A stretch of 40,067 bases of DNA from Planctomycetota bacterium (GTDB lineage Bacteria > Planctomycetota > SZUA-567 > H5-PLA8), in contig JACQFI010000073.1 in NCBI GenBank assembly GCA_016200135.1, positions 1-40,067 of the forward strand. The letters run 5' to 3'. How positions within the stretch are numbered: position 1 is the first letter of the stretch; each line of letters starts with the position of its first letter. The notes under the pieces were generated by a model. It saw nothing but the letters and a program-made list of their open reading frames with translations. It had not been told where the DNA came from and searched no databases. Positions 17,010 to 25,572 of this stretch are shown here, in pieces. The translations under genes were made by a program, and so were the position numbers.

Positions 17010-18050
17010 ATGAAAGCTGCGCGCCTGACCAGTAAACGCAGCATTGAGTTCACGGAGGTTCCCACGCCGGAACCGGCTCCCGGCGAGGTCCTCATTCGCG
17101 TCAAAGCCGCGGGGGTCTGCTACACCGATGTGGAAATGTTCAACGGAACGCAGCCGTATTTCGCGATGGGCCTCGCTCATTATCCGCTGATTTTAGGGCA
17201 TGAATGGTCGGGGGAGATCGCTGCATTGGGCGTGGGCGTGAACGCTTTTAAGCCCGGCGAGCGCGTCACGGGCGATGTGAGCCTCGGCTGTACGCGCTGC
17301 CGCTTCTGCCTCGCGGGGCAGTACAACTTGTGCGTGGTGAAGCAGGAGGTGGGGCTCTGCCGCGGTAAGGACGGCGCGTTTGCGGAGTTCCTCACCATGC
17401 CCGCGCGGCACGTTTACCGGCTGCCGGACGACCTGAGCTACGAGGAAGGCGCCGGCGTCGAACCCGCGGCCACCTGCGTGAAGGGCATCCATAAGACGGG
17501 TTTGAACGCGGGCGACGCGGTGCTGGTCGCGGGCGATGGAACCATTGGATTGCTGGGCATCCAGGCCGCGAAGGCTGCGGGCGCGGGGCTGGTGATCGCG
17601 ACGGGCACGGACGAGAAGAAACTCGCACTCGCGCTGGAACTCGGCGCGGACGTGGCGGTGGATGTCCGGAAGCAGATGCCCGCCGAGGCCGCGCGCGCGG
17701 CCACCAGCGGCTTTGGCGTCGATCTGGCGCTGGAATGCTCGGGCCGTATCCCCGCGCTGCGCGACTGCATCGAGTCCGTGCGCATGGGCGGACGGCTCTG
17801 CGTGATCGGCGTGTATGAGAAGTCCTATCCGGACTTTCCCGCGACGGACTTAGTCGTGCGCGACATCAGTTTCGTCGGCTCGGTCGCGAGCCCCAACGCG
17901 TTCCCGCAGACGCTGCGCTTCATGCGGCAAGGCCGCATCCGCCTCGCGCCGCTGGTGACGCACACGCTGCCGCTTGCCGAAGTCGCGCGTGCCTTCGAGA
18001 TCATGGAAAACCCCGCCAGCGGGCGTATCAAGATCCTGCTCAAGCCGTAA
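17010..18050 (+). CDS. Zinc-dependent medium-chain alcohol dehydrogenase
   Basis: This is a 346-residue enzyme of the zinc MDR superfamily. Catalytic zinc ligands are C37 (GVCYTD) and H64-E65 (GHEW). The structural zinc cysteines are C94, C97, C100 and C108 (CTRCRFCLAGQYNLC). The NAD(P) site is GDGTIG (175-180), and the C-terminal half has the usual LECSG stretch. It resembles threonine, sorbitol and galactitol dehydrogenases; substrate specificity is undetermined. GAGG is 6 nt before the ATG. Sitting after a 2-hydroxyacid dehydrogenase, it may share a sugar-acid or polyol pathway with it (inference). Confidence 0.92.
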   Translation: MKAARLTSKRSIEFTEVPTPEPAPGEVLIRVKAAGVCYTDVEMFNGTQPYFAMGLAHYPLILGHEWSGEIAALGVGVNAFKPGERVTGDVSLGCTRCRFCLAGQYNLCVVKQEVGLCRGKDGAFAEFLTMPARHVYRLPDDLSYEEGAGVEPAATCVKGIHKTGLNAGDAVLVAGDGTIGLLGIQAAKAAGAGLVIATGTDEKKLALALELGADVAVDVRKQMPAEAARAATSGFGVDLALECSGRIPALRDCIESVRMGGRLCVIGVYEKSYPDFPATDLVVRDISFVGSVASPNAFPQTLRFMRQGRIRLAPLVTHTLPLAEVARAFEIMENPASGRIKILLKP

Positions 18051-18186
18051 CGCGCATCTCACGCATCTAAATCCAGTCCATCTTTGCCTGCAAATCGCCG
18101 ATAATCGATATACCGATTCCCTATCGCTCCGCTTGGGAAATGCGGTAGGGTATTTTGCGGCGAACACTTATCGGGACCGTGCCTTT

Positions 18187-18609
18187 ATGGAAGAAGAACT
18201 GATCCGCGTCTTCTCGATGCCGGGCGTCTACTGCTTCTCCAACGACGGGAGCTGGCTCAAGCGGCTCTGGACCGGCGGTGACGAGAGCGAGGGCAGCCTG
18301 GTGGTGACCAGCGAGCGGCTCGTCTTCATCAAGAGCCTGCCCGCGGAACGAATTTCCGGGCAAGGTCCGGAGCCCGGCAACCCGACGCTCGTGGATAAAC
18401 TGCTCGCGGCGCAAGGCGGCTTCGCGATCCCGCGCGGCGAGATCACGGCGGTAAGAGTCTCTTTGCAGGGCATGGGCAGATACGGCCACGGAACGGCGGA
18501 GATCTCCGACCTGACGGTGAACTTCGGTACCGGCACGCGCTTCAAGCGCTTCCGCTTCAAAGGCGCCGACCGCGCTCAGGAAGTCCTGCAAGTGATCGAG
18601 CCTGAATAA
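18187..18609 (+). CDS. Small PH/GRAM-like hypothetical protein
   Basis: This is a 140-residue soluble protein starting at the ATG at 18187 (MEEELIRVFSMPGVYCF). The frame is open further upstream, but that part overlaps the preceding gene and has no good start. The pattern GSLVVTSERLVFIKS, then strands and a C-terminal helix (ADRAQEVLQVIE), resembles bacterial PH or GRAM-like domains. I cannot assign a family with confidence. It may bind lipid or a partner protein. It is followed by an inverted word repeat and the convergent hydrolase genes. Confidence 0.7.
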   Translation: MEEELIRVFSMPGVYCFSNDGSWLKRLWTGGDESEGSLVVTSERLVFIKSLPAERISGQGPEPGNPTLVDKLLAAQGGFAIPRGEITAVRVSLQGMGRYGHGTAEISDLTVNFGTGTRFKRFRFKGADRAQEVLQVIEPE

Positions 18610-18631
18610 GAATTCCTGGCAGGTCGAAATT

Positions 18632-18709
18632 AGCTGCCAAGGCGCCCAGGGCGCCAAGAACTGTACATAAGCGACTGCTTTTCTTGGCGTACTCGGTGTC
18701 TTGGCGGCT
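18632..18709. repeat. Inverted pair of GCCAAG word repeats at a convergent junction
   Basis: 18632-18660 and 18681-18709 are about 29-nt imperfect reverse complements (roughly four in five positions match) around a 20-nt loop. Each arm is built from GCCAAG/GCCCAG words. The pair fills most of the 117-bp space between two converging genes, where it could act as a two-way terminator. Confidence 0.7.
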
Positions 18710-18726
18710 GATAACCGGGAAGTTTA

Positions 18727-19437
18727 TTACGCCTTCAGCGCCCGTTTCACAAAATCAATGTGGGCGCGCCAAACTGGAAACGTGAGCGGTTCGTGGTGGC
18801 CCATGCCGGGCACGGGGATGTACTCGAGGTCTAAGCCGTGGCGGCGCATTGCGGCGGCCAGCGGTTCCGAATGGGCTTTGTTGCTGACGGCCACGTCCTC
18901 CGTGCCGTGAATAATCTGGTAGGGAATCCGCGGCATCTTGTCGACCCGCGACAAAGGCGAGTGCTCCTTAAAGAGCGTCTCGATTTCTTCCGTGTATCCC
19001 TGGAACGCCGCGTAGACCGTGCGCGCCACGTCGGGGCGCTCGGAGAAGCTGAACTTCACGTCGGTGACGGGATGCAGCGCCGTGCAGGACTGCAACGGAC
19101 GCTTGGCGTAGCTCGCATACAGCAGCGCAGCCTGGCCGCCCAGGCTGCCGCCGCTGAGGATCAGCGGGACGTCGTCCGCGAGGTTGAAGTGAGCGTAGAG
19201 CGTCTCGACGATCTCGTCCGTGAGCGCGCGGGCCTCGCGGTTCATCCAATGCCAAGGCCCGAGGTACGGCAGGACGCATAGCCCGCCCGCGTCGGACCAT
19301 TCGAACTCCGGATAGCTCGGAAAGCTCTTCACGCCCGGATCGCCCAGGCCGTGAAAGCGCAGGACGATACCGCGGATCGGCTTGCGCACGAACGCGTCGC
19401 CGACCCACGCGACCTCGCGCAGCTTCTTCTCGTCCAT
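18727..19437 (-). CDS. Alpha/beta hydrolase, first of a tandem pair
   Basis: This is a 236-residue cytosolic serine hydrolase of the prolyl oligopeptidase/dienelactone hydrolase type. The nucleophile is S98 in GGSLGG, the acid D181 (HGTEDVAV) and the base H214 (PGMGHHEP). The oxyanion segment is RFHGLGDPG. No signal peptide. AAGGAG lies 6 nt before the ATG. It begins 10 bp after its paralogue, with which it aligns end to end without gaps near the triad, so the two arose by tandem duplication and are probably co-transcribed. The substrate, perhaps a small ester, is unknown. Confidence 0.88.
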   Translation of the reverse strand: MDEKKLREVAWVGDAFVRKPIRGIVLRFHGLGDPGVKSFPSYPEFEWSDAGGLCVLPYLGPWHWMNREARALTDEIVETLYAHFNLADDVPLILSGGSLGGQAALLYASYAKRPLQSCTALHPVTDVKFSFSERPDVARTVYAAFQGYTEEIETLFKEHSPLSRVDKMPRIPYQIIHGTEDVAVSNKAHSEPLAAAMRRHGLDLEYIPVPGMGHHEPLTFPVWRAHIDFVKRALKA

Positions 19438-19447
19438 GACGCGCTCC

Positions 19448-20161
19448 TTACGCTTTCGCCAGGCCGGCCTTCACGAAGTCGATCTTCGCGCGCCAGGCCG
19501 AGAAGACGATCGGGTCCTGGTGGCCCATGCCGGGCACCTCAAGGTACGCGACCTCATGGCCCGCCTTGCGCATGGCCGCGACCATCGGGTCGGAGTGCGC
19601 CTCCTTCTTCACGGCCTTGTCGGCGTCGCCGTGCAGGATGAAGTACGGCACGCGCGGCATGTTGTCGGCCTGGGCGACGGGCGAGTGCTCCCTGAAGAGC
19701 GACTCCATGTCCTCCTTGTAGCCGCTGAACGCGTGGTGAATGGTGCGCGGCAGGTCGGGGCGTTCGGAGAAGTGGTACTTCAGGTCGCAGACAGGAAAGA
19801 TCGCGGCGCAGCGCGCGATCGGGTGCTTGGTGTAGCGCGCATACAGGAGCGAGCAGTATCCGCCCATGCTGCCACCGGTGAGGATCAGCGGGACGCTGCG
19901 CGCGAGCCCGAAATTCGCGTAGAGCGCGTCGACGAGGTCGTCCACCATGGCGCGCGCCTGCCGGTTCATCCACGACCACGGACCGGGGTAGGGCATCACT
20001 ACCAGCCCGCCCGCGTCGGCCCATTCCGATTCGTCGTAACCGAGCACGCTGCGCAGGCCCGGATCGCCGAGCCCGTGAAAGTTCAGAATCACGCCCTTGA
20101 TCGGCTTGCGCACAAACGCATCGCCGAGAAACGCGACGGAACGCATCTTGGCTTGGTCCAT
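19448..20161 (-). CDS. Alpha/beta hydrolase, second of a tandem pair
   Basis: This is a 237-residue paralogue of the next gene downstream. The same residues occupy the same positions: S98 in GGSMGG, D181 in HGDADKAV, H214 in PGMGHQDP. Shared blocks include GDAFVRKPI, FHGLGDPG, SERPD and EHSP. The copies differ at many other positions, so the duplication is not recent. Differences near the acid (TEDVAV against DADKAV) could change substrate preference. AGGAG is 8 nt before the ATG. It is the first gene of the two-gene unit, divergent from the clan-AA-like gene. Confidence 0.88.
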   Translation of the reverse strand: MDQAKMRSVAFLGDAFVRKPIKGVILNFHGLGDPGLRSVLGYDESEWADAGGLVVMPYPGPWSWMNRQARAMVDDLVDALYANFGLARSVPLILTGGSMGGYCSLLYARYTKHPIARCAAIFPVCDLKYHFSERPDLPRTIHHAFSGYKEDMESLFREHSPVAQADNMPRVPYFILHGDADKAVKKEAHSDPMVAAMRKAGHEVAYLEVPGMGHQDPIVFSAWRAKIDFVKAGLAKA

Positions 20162-20336
20162 GGGGAGATCTCCTAGCGAGTGAAATACTTGTAAGGTTCA
20201 CTATAAGCACATCTTAGTGTGGGAAAAGTAGAGGTTAAGCCGCGCGACCGTGTTACTTTCGAGATTCCAGGTCCATGCAATGCCATTCCAGGCAACACTC
20301 AAGAAGCCGGTTGGTCATTTGAAAAGGAGCGTTCTC

Positions 20337-21347
20337 GTGCGGATGCACTTTTTAGCACTGTCACTCGCGGTGGCTGGCCATTTTGCCTTTATGCCGGCAG
20401 CGGCACTTGAGGGCGAGGGCGCATCGGAGGCCAAACCGGACAGAGCGGCGTTGGAGAAATTGTTAAGCGAGCTGAGTTCGGCGGATTTTGCAATACGCCA
20501 GACGGCCGTGGATTCGCTATCAAAGGAGGGTGAGCCTTTGCGCGAACTGATTCGGAAGAAGTACCCAAAGGGCAGCGAGGACCCTGAGGTCGACGCTCTC
20601 GTCCGCAAACTTCTAGCGCGTCTGGATCGAGAGGCCCTAGACCGCGAGCGCTTAGCGAACAGGGCGGTCTTTGAAAAAGATTTCATGCCCAAACAAAAAG
20701 CATATCGCGAGGCACAAAGCGGGAAATGGCTGGCCATCGCCAGTGGCAAATTGCTTCCCGAGCCTAAAGACGGCGCGAACACCGTGTTCGTAGACCTTAA
20801 AGAAGCGGATGCCGAGGCCATGCGCTTATTTCCCGCTGCGCTGCATCGCTTTTTTATCAAGATCGGCGTGGAAGGAGACATCGAATTGCAATTGGGAGGC
20901 GCCTCCGTATCTCAGTCCTGTGGAGTGGATTTTTTGGGCCATTTCTCCGGTTATCAATTCAATAGCGCATCAGGTGAATTTTCTGTGAAGAAGAAAGGGG
21001 AAGAACTCAAGAAAATCGGATTCGCGGCCGCAACAGGGGGCTTCTACATTCGACCTTCACTCTCGGCTCCAGCTTCGGACCGAAAGAAGAGCTCTGCGTT
21101 CATCGTTTCCACCGGATTCGCCGGCTCGTTTCTTATGGTTCCCAACCTGGCTCGCGAATTGGGACTTGAGCGCTGGGAAATTCCAGGGAAGGCTGACGTT
21201 AAGGGTATTAATCAGAGCGGCCCGTGCACGCGGGCTTGGGTACGGGTGGAAGTACCGGGTTTGGAGGAGTCTTTTGTAGAACCAGCAGCTATCTGGGAGA
21301 AAGAGGCTGAGGAGCCGAACCCGGAACCGGCAGTACCGAAGAAATGA
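20337..21347 (+). CDS. Exported protein resembling a clan AA aspartic protease lacking its Asp
   Basis: This is a 336-residue protein. I start it at the GTG at 20337 because AAGGAG ends 7 nt upstream; the ATG at 20343 is 13 nt away. The first ~24 residues are a signal peptide. A HEAT-like helical segment with many charged residues follows (~39-105), then an unassigned central domain. Near the C-terminus FIVSTGFAGSFLMVP followed by ARELGL matches the retropepsin-like (clan AA) active-site pattern, which is normally V-D-T-G; here S258 replaces the catalytic Asp. It may be an inactive relative. Base composition is lower in GC than its neighbours, suggesting separate ancestry. Confidence 0.7.
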   Translation: MRMHFLALSLAVAGHFAFMPAAALEGEGASEAKPDRAALEKLLSELSSADFAIRQTAVDSLSKEGEPLRELIRKKYPKGSEDPEVDALVRKLLARLDREALDRERLANRAVFEKDFMPKQKAYREAQSGKWLAIASGKLLPEPKDGANTVFVDLKEADAEAMRLFPAALHRFFIKIGVEGDIELQLGGASVSQSCGVDFLGHFSGYQFNSASGEFSVKKKGEELKKIGFAAATGGFYIRPSLSAPASDRKKSSAFIVSTGFAGSFLMVPNLARELGLERWEIPGKADVKGINQSGPCTRAWVRVEVPGLEESFVEPAAIWEKEAEEPNPEPAVPKK

Positions 21348-21420
21348 AAATATAGGGGCGCTATACCCAAACGCGCGTCCTAAGCCGCATTTCGATGCGA
21401 TCGGCGCGCACTCAGACCGC

Positions 21421-21452
21421 AAAAAAAATTGTAAATCAAAAAATGGATTTAC
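21421..21452 (-). terminator. Strong AT-rich terminator overlapping the S41 protease stop codon
   Basis: On the minus strand GTAAATC (21446-21452) pairs exactly with GATTTAC (21431-21437) around an 8-nt T-rich loop, followed by AA and eight Ts. The stem includes the TAA stop codon (21449-21451) of the protease gene, so the ribosome reaching the stop would cover half of the hairpin. Confidence 0.75.
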
Positions 21453-23962
21453 TTCGCCTGCGCGTCCTGCGGCAGCATGGCGCCGGCGGGGTGCTCTTCC
21501 TTCTTCTCGAACTTCGAGGGCAGGTCCTTGTACTCCGCAATCGTGGCGGGGTCGATCTTTAGCTTCTTGAGCAGTTCGTAGACGCCGCGCTGCAGCGCGT
21601 CGTCGCTCTCCAAGTCGCAGGCGAACTCCTGCTTGAGGTCGTCCTGGACGACGCGCCGGACGACGCGCCGCAGTTCGGCGCGCACGGCGTCCTTCTCGAT
21701 GCGCGGGTCGATCTGCTTATAGAGGTCGTCGAAGCCCGGATAGTTCTCGGGCTTGCGCCCGTCGTCCTGCGCCAGCTTGACGAAGAGATCCTTGTTCTGC
21801 TCCCAACGGTCGCGCACGTAATCGTCGAAGAGGTGCTTCTGCGCGTACTCGAGGAGCTTGCGGTAGGTCCAGTCGTCGGTCTCGTCGGTGGCGACCTTAA
21901 TGTCGGGCTCGATGCCCACGCCGTGAATGCAGCGGCCCGAGGGCAGGTAGTACTTGGCGATGGTGAGGCGGAGCTGCGTCTGGTTGTTGGTCGCGCGCAG
22001 GGGAATAATCTGCTGGACCGATCCTTTGCCGTAGGTCTTCTCGCCGATCAGTTGCGAACGCTTGTGGTCCTGGAGGGCGCCCGAGACGATCTCGCTGGCG
22101 GAGGCCGAGCCCGAGTTCACCAGCGTGACCATGGGCGTCGCTTCGTCGTCGTCGCCGCCGGTGCTGAAGAACTCCTTGCGCGGCGAGAACTCCTTCATGC
22201 CTTCCGAGTAGACGATCAGCTTGTTGCCGCCGAGGAACTTGTCGGCGATCTCCACGCCGGTGCGCAGCAACCCGCCGGGGTTGTTGCGCAGGTCGAAGAC
22301 GATGCCCTTCACCTTCTTCTTCTGGAACTCGTCCAGCGCGTGCTCCATCTCTTCGGTGGAGCGCTCGCCGAAGCGCGTGAGCCGCACGTAACCGAGGCCG
22401 CCTTCGAGAATGGTGTAGTAGACGCTGTCGACCTTGATCGTCTCGCGGACGATCGAGATTTCCATCGGCTTCTGGAAGCCGCGGCGGTAGAACTTCACTT
22501 TCACCGGCGTGCCGGGAGGGCCTTTCAACTTGGTGATGACGCGGCCCATGCCGCCCTTGTCCAGCATGTCGTCGGTCTTCTCGCCGTCCACTTCCAGGAT
22601 CGCGTCCATCGACTTCATGCCGGCTTTGTCGGCGGGCGAGTTGTAGATCGGGCTGATGACGGTGAAGACCTTGTCGCGCACGCCGACGTACGCGCCGATG
22701 CCGCCGTAGTCCTGCCGCAGCATCTCCTGCGTGGACTGCACTTCCTCGCGGTCGAGATACTGGCTGAATGGGTCGAGGCTGTCCACGAGGCCCTTGCTGG
22801 CGTTCTCAAAGAGCCGGTCCAGGTTCGTGCGGTCCTCGTAGAGCGTGAGTTTGCCGTCCTCTTCCTTGATCGTGTAGAGGTGCAGGTCCTCGTCGGTGAC
22901 CGACCACTGCCCGGCTTTGAGCTCCGTCACCGCCGCGTCGTCGCCGAGCGGCAGGTTCTTGCCCTTGAAGGCCTCGCGGAGCTTCTCGGGCACGGGCCCG
23001 TTCTTGAGTTGCTCGCGCAGCGCGGCGTCCAGGGGGAAGAGCTTGCGTTCCTGATCGGGGTAGGCGCGGCGGATGTAGGCGAGGATCTCGCGCATGAGCA
23101 GTTCGCCGCGGCGCATCTTGGGGTCGTTGGCGCGCCCGCCGCCTTCCTCGATCTGACGGTACAGGATCAGCGCGCGCTGCCCGCGGGGCGTCGGTTCCAG
23201 CGCCAGCGTGACCACGTTCACGAAGACGTCGCGGAAGAGCGCTTCGTCGGTGCGGCCGGGCCAGTCTTCCTTGGCGCGCAGGAAGCCCATCTCGGCCAGC
23301 GTGAGCGCCGCCTCGTCGCGCATGGACTTCGCCGCGGAGGTCCGCATCAGCACCGCGAGTTCCTGCTTACCTTCGCCGCGCCCGCCGATCTGCCAGAGCG
23401 TGCGCGCGATGGCGATGCGCGTCGCTTCGTCCTTCTCGGCGGCCAGGGCTTTCTTAAGTTCCGCCGAGGTATCCTTGTCTTCGGCGAGGATCGGCGCGAG
23501 GTAGATCGTGTTCGCTGCGAGCGTGCGCAGCTCCGCCGTGGAACCCGCCTTCAGGATATCCAGCAGCACGGGTTTGGAGCGCTCCAGCAGGTTCAACTGG
23601 CAGAGCGCCCGGGCGCAACCCAGGCGGACCTTCTCGCTGGGATTCTTCAGTTCCTTGTCGAGCCGGTCGGTGGCCTTCGTCCCGTACGACTTGCCGAGCC
23701 GCACCAGCCGCGCCACCGGGTCCCAGATATCGTCCGCGGCGGCGTTCTGGATCTGCGTCAGCAGTTGGCTGGTTAGTTCTTCGACCGGAAGCTGTTCGGG
23801 GCCGAGGTCTGCGTCCGGCGGCGCAGGCTCTTCGACGCAGACCGCAGGCGGAGCCTGCATAGCCAGCAGACAGACCGTGAACAGAAAATGAAGCAGAGTC
23901 CGGAAGCTGTCGGAGCGGGGAAGGGATGGCCTGCGGAAAGGAGCGGATATTCGAGGCGGCAT
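21449..23962 (-). CDS. HEAT-PDZ-S41 carboxyl-terminal processing protease
   Basis: This is an 837-residue exported protease starting at the ATG at 23962; the frame is open to 24046. A signal-like hydrophobic helix (LLHFLFTVCLLAM) is followed by ~200 residues of HEAT-like repeats (VRLGCARALCQL, ATRIAIARTLWQI), a linker, a PDZ domain (~418-505, GAYVG...KAGMKSMDAILEVDG) and the S41 core. The catalytic dyad is S621 (NSGSASASE) and K646 (EKTYGKGSVQ), 25 residues apart as in C-terminal processing proteases. A ~150-residue helical tail follows. Such enzymes trim or degrade periplasmic proteins by their C-termini. The HEAT front is longer than in classical CtpA and may recruit substrates. Confidence 0.9.
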   Translation of the reverse strand: MPPRISAPFRRPSLPRSDSFRTLLHFLFTVCLLAMQAPPAVCVEEPAPPDADLGPEQLPVEELTSQLLTQIQNAAADDIWDPVARLVRLGKSYGTKATDRLDKELKNPSEKVRLGCARALCQLNLLERSKPVLLDILKAGSTAELRTLAANTIYLAPILAEDKDTSAELKKALAAEKDEATRIAIARTLWQIGGRGEGKQELAVLMRTSAAKSMRDEAALTLAEMGFLRAKEDWPGRTDEALFRDVFVNVVTLALEPTPRGQRALILYRQIEEGGGRANDPKMRRGELLMREILAYIRRAYPDQERKLFPLDAALREQLKNGPVPEKLREAFKGKNLPLGDDAAVTELKAGQWSVTDEDLHLYTIKEEDGKLTLYEDRTNLDRLFENASKGLVDSLDPFSQYLDREEVQSTQEMLRQDYGGIGAYVGVRDKVFTVISPIYNSPADKAGMKSMDAILEVDGEKTDDMLDKGGMGRVITKLKGPPGTPVKVKFYRRGFQKPMEISIVRETIKVDSVYYTILEGGLGYVRLTRFGERSTEEMEHALDEFQKKKVKGIVFDLRNNPGGLLRTGVEIADKFLGGNKLIVYSEGMKEFSPRKEFFSTGGDDDEATPMVTLVNSGSASASEIVSGALQDHKRSQLIGEKTYGKGSVQQIIPLRATNNQTQLRLTIAKYYLPSGRCIHGVGIEPDIKVATDETDDWTYRKLLEYAQKHLFDDYVRDRWEQNKDLFVKLAQDDGRKPENYPGFDDLYKQIDPRIEKDAVRAELRRVVRRVVQDDLKQEFACDLESDDALQRGVYELLKKLKIDPATIAEYKDLPSKFEKKEEHPAGAMLPQDAQAK

Positions 23963-24224
23963 TGGCTTGCGGGAGCTCCGATCCTCTTCCTGATTAACTA
24001 TATTAGGTCCAAAGGCATGAGGCAACGCCATGGCGCTGCATTTCAAGCGGATTGCGCGATTACATGCTCATGTGCAGGCATGCGTTCGACTGTGTCCCTG
24101 ATCCCCTCACTCGTAAAGACGATCCCGGCCCCGTTTCTCTTGCACAAAAGATGCCAACCGGGTGCAGAGTCTTTTCTTAGTTCCTTTTTCCGGTGGAACG
24201 GCGTCTCGAAGGCTTTTTCATCCC
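23963..24224. other. Intergenic region, no gene seen
   Basis: This is 262 bp between two minus-strand genes. It contains the upstream part of the S41 open frame (Met codons at 24046 and 24031, not preferred) and a T-rich patch around 24170-24215. I see no clear terminator for the regulator gene and no small gene. Confidence 0.4.
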
Positions 24225-25340
24225 CTACTTGCAGCGGGCGCAGGAGTCGCGTTCGATCATCTTGACCGGGATCACGTGGCGTTGCGGCATCGGGTCGGCG
24301 CCTTCGCGCAGGGCCTTCAGGCGCTGGAAGGCCCAGCGGCCCATCTCGACCACGTTCGCCGAATAAGTCGTGAGGGCCGGGCGGATGAGCGGGCTCGCAT
24401 CGCTGCCGCCGAACCCGATAAAGCTCATCTCGGCGGGCACCTTCACGCCGGCATCGAGGACGGCGCGAATCGCATGCAGGGCGATATCGTCCGTGGCGCA
24501 AAAGAACGCAGTCGGACGTTGGGCCGCCGGCAAGGCCAGCAGTGCTTTCAAGTGCTCTTCGGTGCCCGCCGAACCGCGCCCAGGGAGGGGGAAGAAGAGC
24601 TTCTCAATTTCGAGCGGCGTGAGCCCCGCGGACGAAAGCGCTTCCTGCCAGCCGCGGCGGCGCTCCTGCCAGGCGGAGTCGACGAAGCGCTTCTGCGGTG
24701 GCGGCGCTTCGCCGAGGTGCGCGATGCGTTTGTGGCCGAGCTTCATCAGGTACTCGACCGCGTGCCGGCCCGCGCCGTAGTTGTCCTGGACGACGTGGTC
24801 CACCGCTACCTTCACGGGGTCGTAGTCCACCACGACCACCGGAATCGGGGCGGCCTTCTTCGCCTTGGCGATGTAGTCCTCGTCGAAGACTTCCAGCAGG
24901 ATCAGTCCCTGGAAGCGCTCGAAGTTGATCTGTTCGAGCGGCGGGCCGGGCAGATTGCCGTCGCGCTTCACGCTGCCCAGCAGCGTTACGTCCGCGCCGC
25001 TCTCTTCGCGCAGGCCGCGAAGGATGTCGCCGAAGAAGAAGTCTTTCGAGAGCTTGTCGGTCGCAGACGAGTACAGCACCGCCACCGTGCCCGCAGGCGG
25101 CTGGCCGTTGGATTCGGCTACGAACGTCCCGCGCCCTTGCACGCGCCGCAGCATGCCCTCGCGCACCAAGCTCGCGAGCGCCTTGTTGACCGTGAAACGG
25201 TGGACCCCCAGTTTGCCCGCGATCACTTCTTCGGACTCGAGCTTATCGCCGGGCTTCAGTTCGCCCTTGGAGATCCGTTCCCGGATCATCCGCTCGATCT
25301 GCTCGTACTTGGTGACCCACTTGATGGGATCCTCAGACAA
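24225..25340 (-). CDS. GntR-LacI chimeric transcriptional regulator
   Basis: This is a 371-residue DNA-binding regulator. Residues ~8-75 form a GntR-type winged helix (LKPGDKLESEEVIAGKLGVHR, VRRVQGRGTFVAES-like end). Residues ~85-365 form a LacI/periplasmic-binding-protein sugar-sensing domain (IGFGGSDASPLIRPALTTY, YLMKLGHKRIAHLG). This architecture is shared with arabinose-type regulators and normally responds to a sugar. The start is a TTG with GAGGAG 7 nt upstream; the nearby ATG is out of frame. It is divergent from the glycosyltransferase. Its own promoter may lie near 25377-25405, where ATAC words repeat, but no operator is certain. Confidence 0.88.
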   Translation of the reverse strand: MSEDPIKWVTKYEQIERMIRERISKGELKPGDKLESEEVIAGKLGVHRFTVNKALASLVREGMLRRVQGRGTFVAESNGQPPAGTVAVLYSSATDKLSKDFFFGDILRGLREESGADVTLLGSVKRDGNLPGPPLEQINFERFQGLILLEVFDEDYIAKAKKAAPIPVVVVDYDPVKVAVDHVVQDNYGAGRHAVEYLMKLGHKRIAHLGEAPPPQKRFVDSAWQERRRGWQEALSSAGLTPLEIEKLFFPLPGRGSAGTEEHLKALLALPAAQRPTAFFCATDDIALHAIRAVLDAGVKVPAEMSFIGFGGSDASPLIRPALTTYSANVVEMGRWAFQRLKALREGADPMPQRHVIPVKMIERDSCARCK

Positions 25341-25417
25341 GGCCGTTCTCCTCGCTCATCGCCTGCGGTGGCTTGCTTTATAGACCATATACACCCTATA
25401 CAGCATACGGGTTAGGG

Positions 25418-25512
25418 TCGAAAGTCTGAAAGTCCAAAAGTCCAATGGTTAACTGCGGTGCGACCTTCGTCGTTGACCTGCGGACCTTCCGACCTTCGGC
25501 CTTTCGACTTTT
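25418..25512. repeat. Inverted pair of GACTTTC/GACCTTC word repeats
   Basis: Left arm words are GAAAGTCT, GAAAGTCC and AAAAGTCC (420-443 of this kilobase, exact 8-nt period). The right arm repeats GACCTTC-type words starting at 25462, 25475, 25483, 25491, 25499 and 25506. The outermost GTCGAAAG (25418-25425) is the exact reverse complement of CTTTCGAC (25501-25508). The tract lies in the divergent spacer before the glycosyltransferase gene. Confidence 0.65.
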
Positions 25513-25572
25513 ACCTTCCGTTCCCCGAAAGCGGTTGGACCGATGGCCTTAGCCTTACTATGGTAGCGCTCC

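Noticed and set aside
21833..23776. 647-residue open frame on the plus strand
   Set aside because: It is the mirror of the S41 protease gene.
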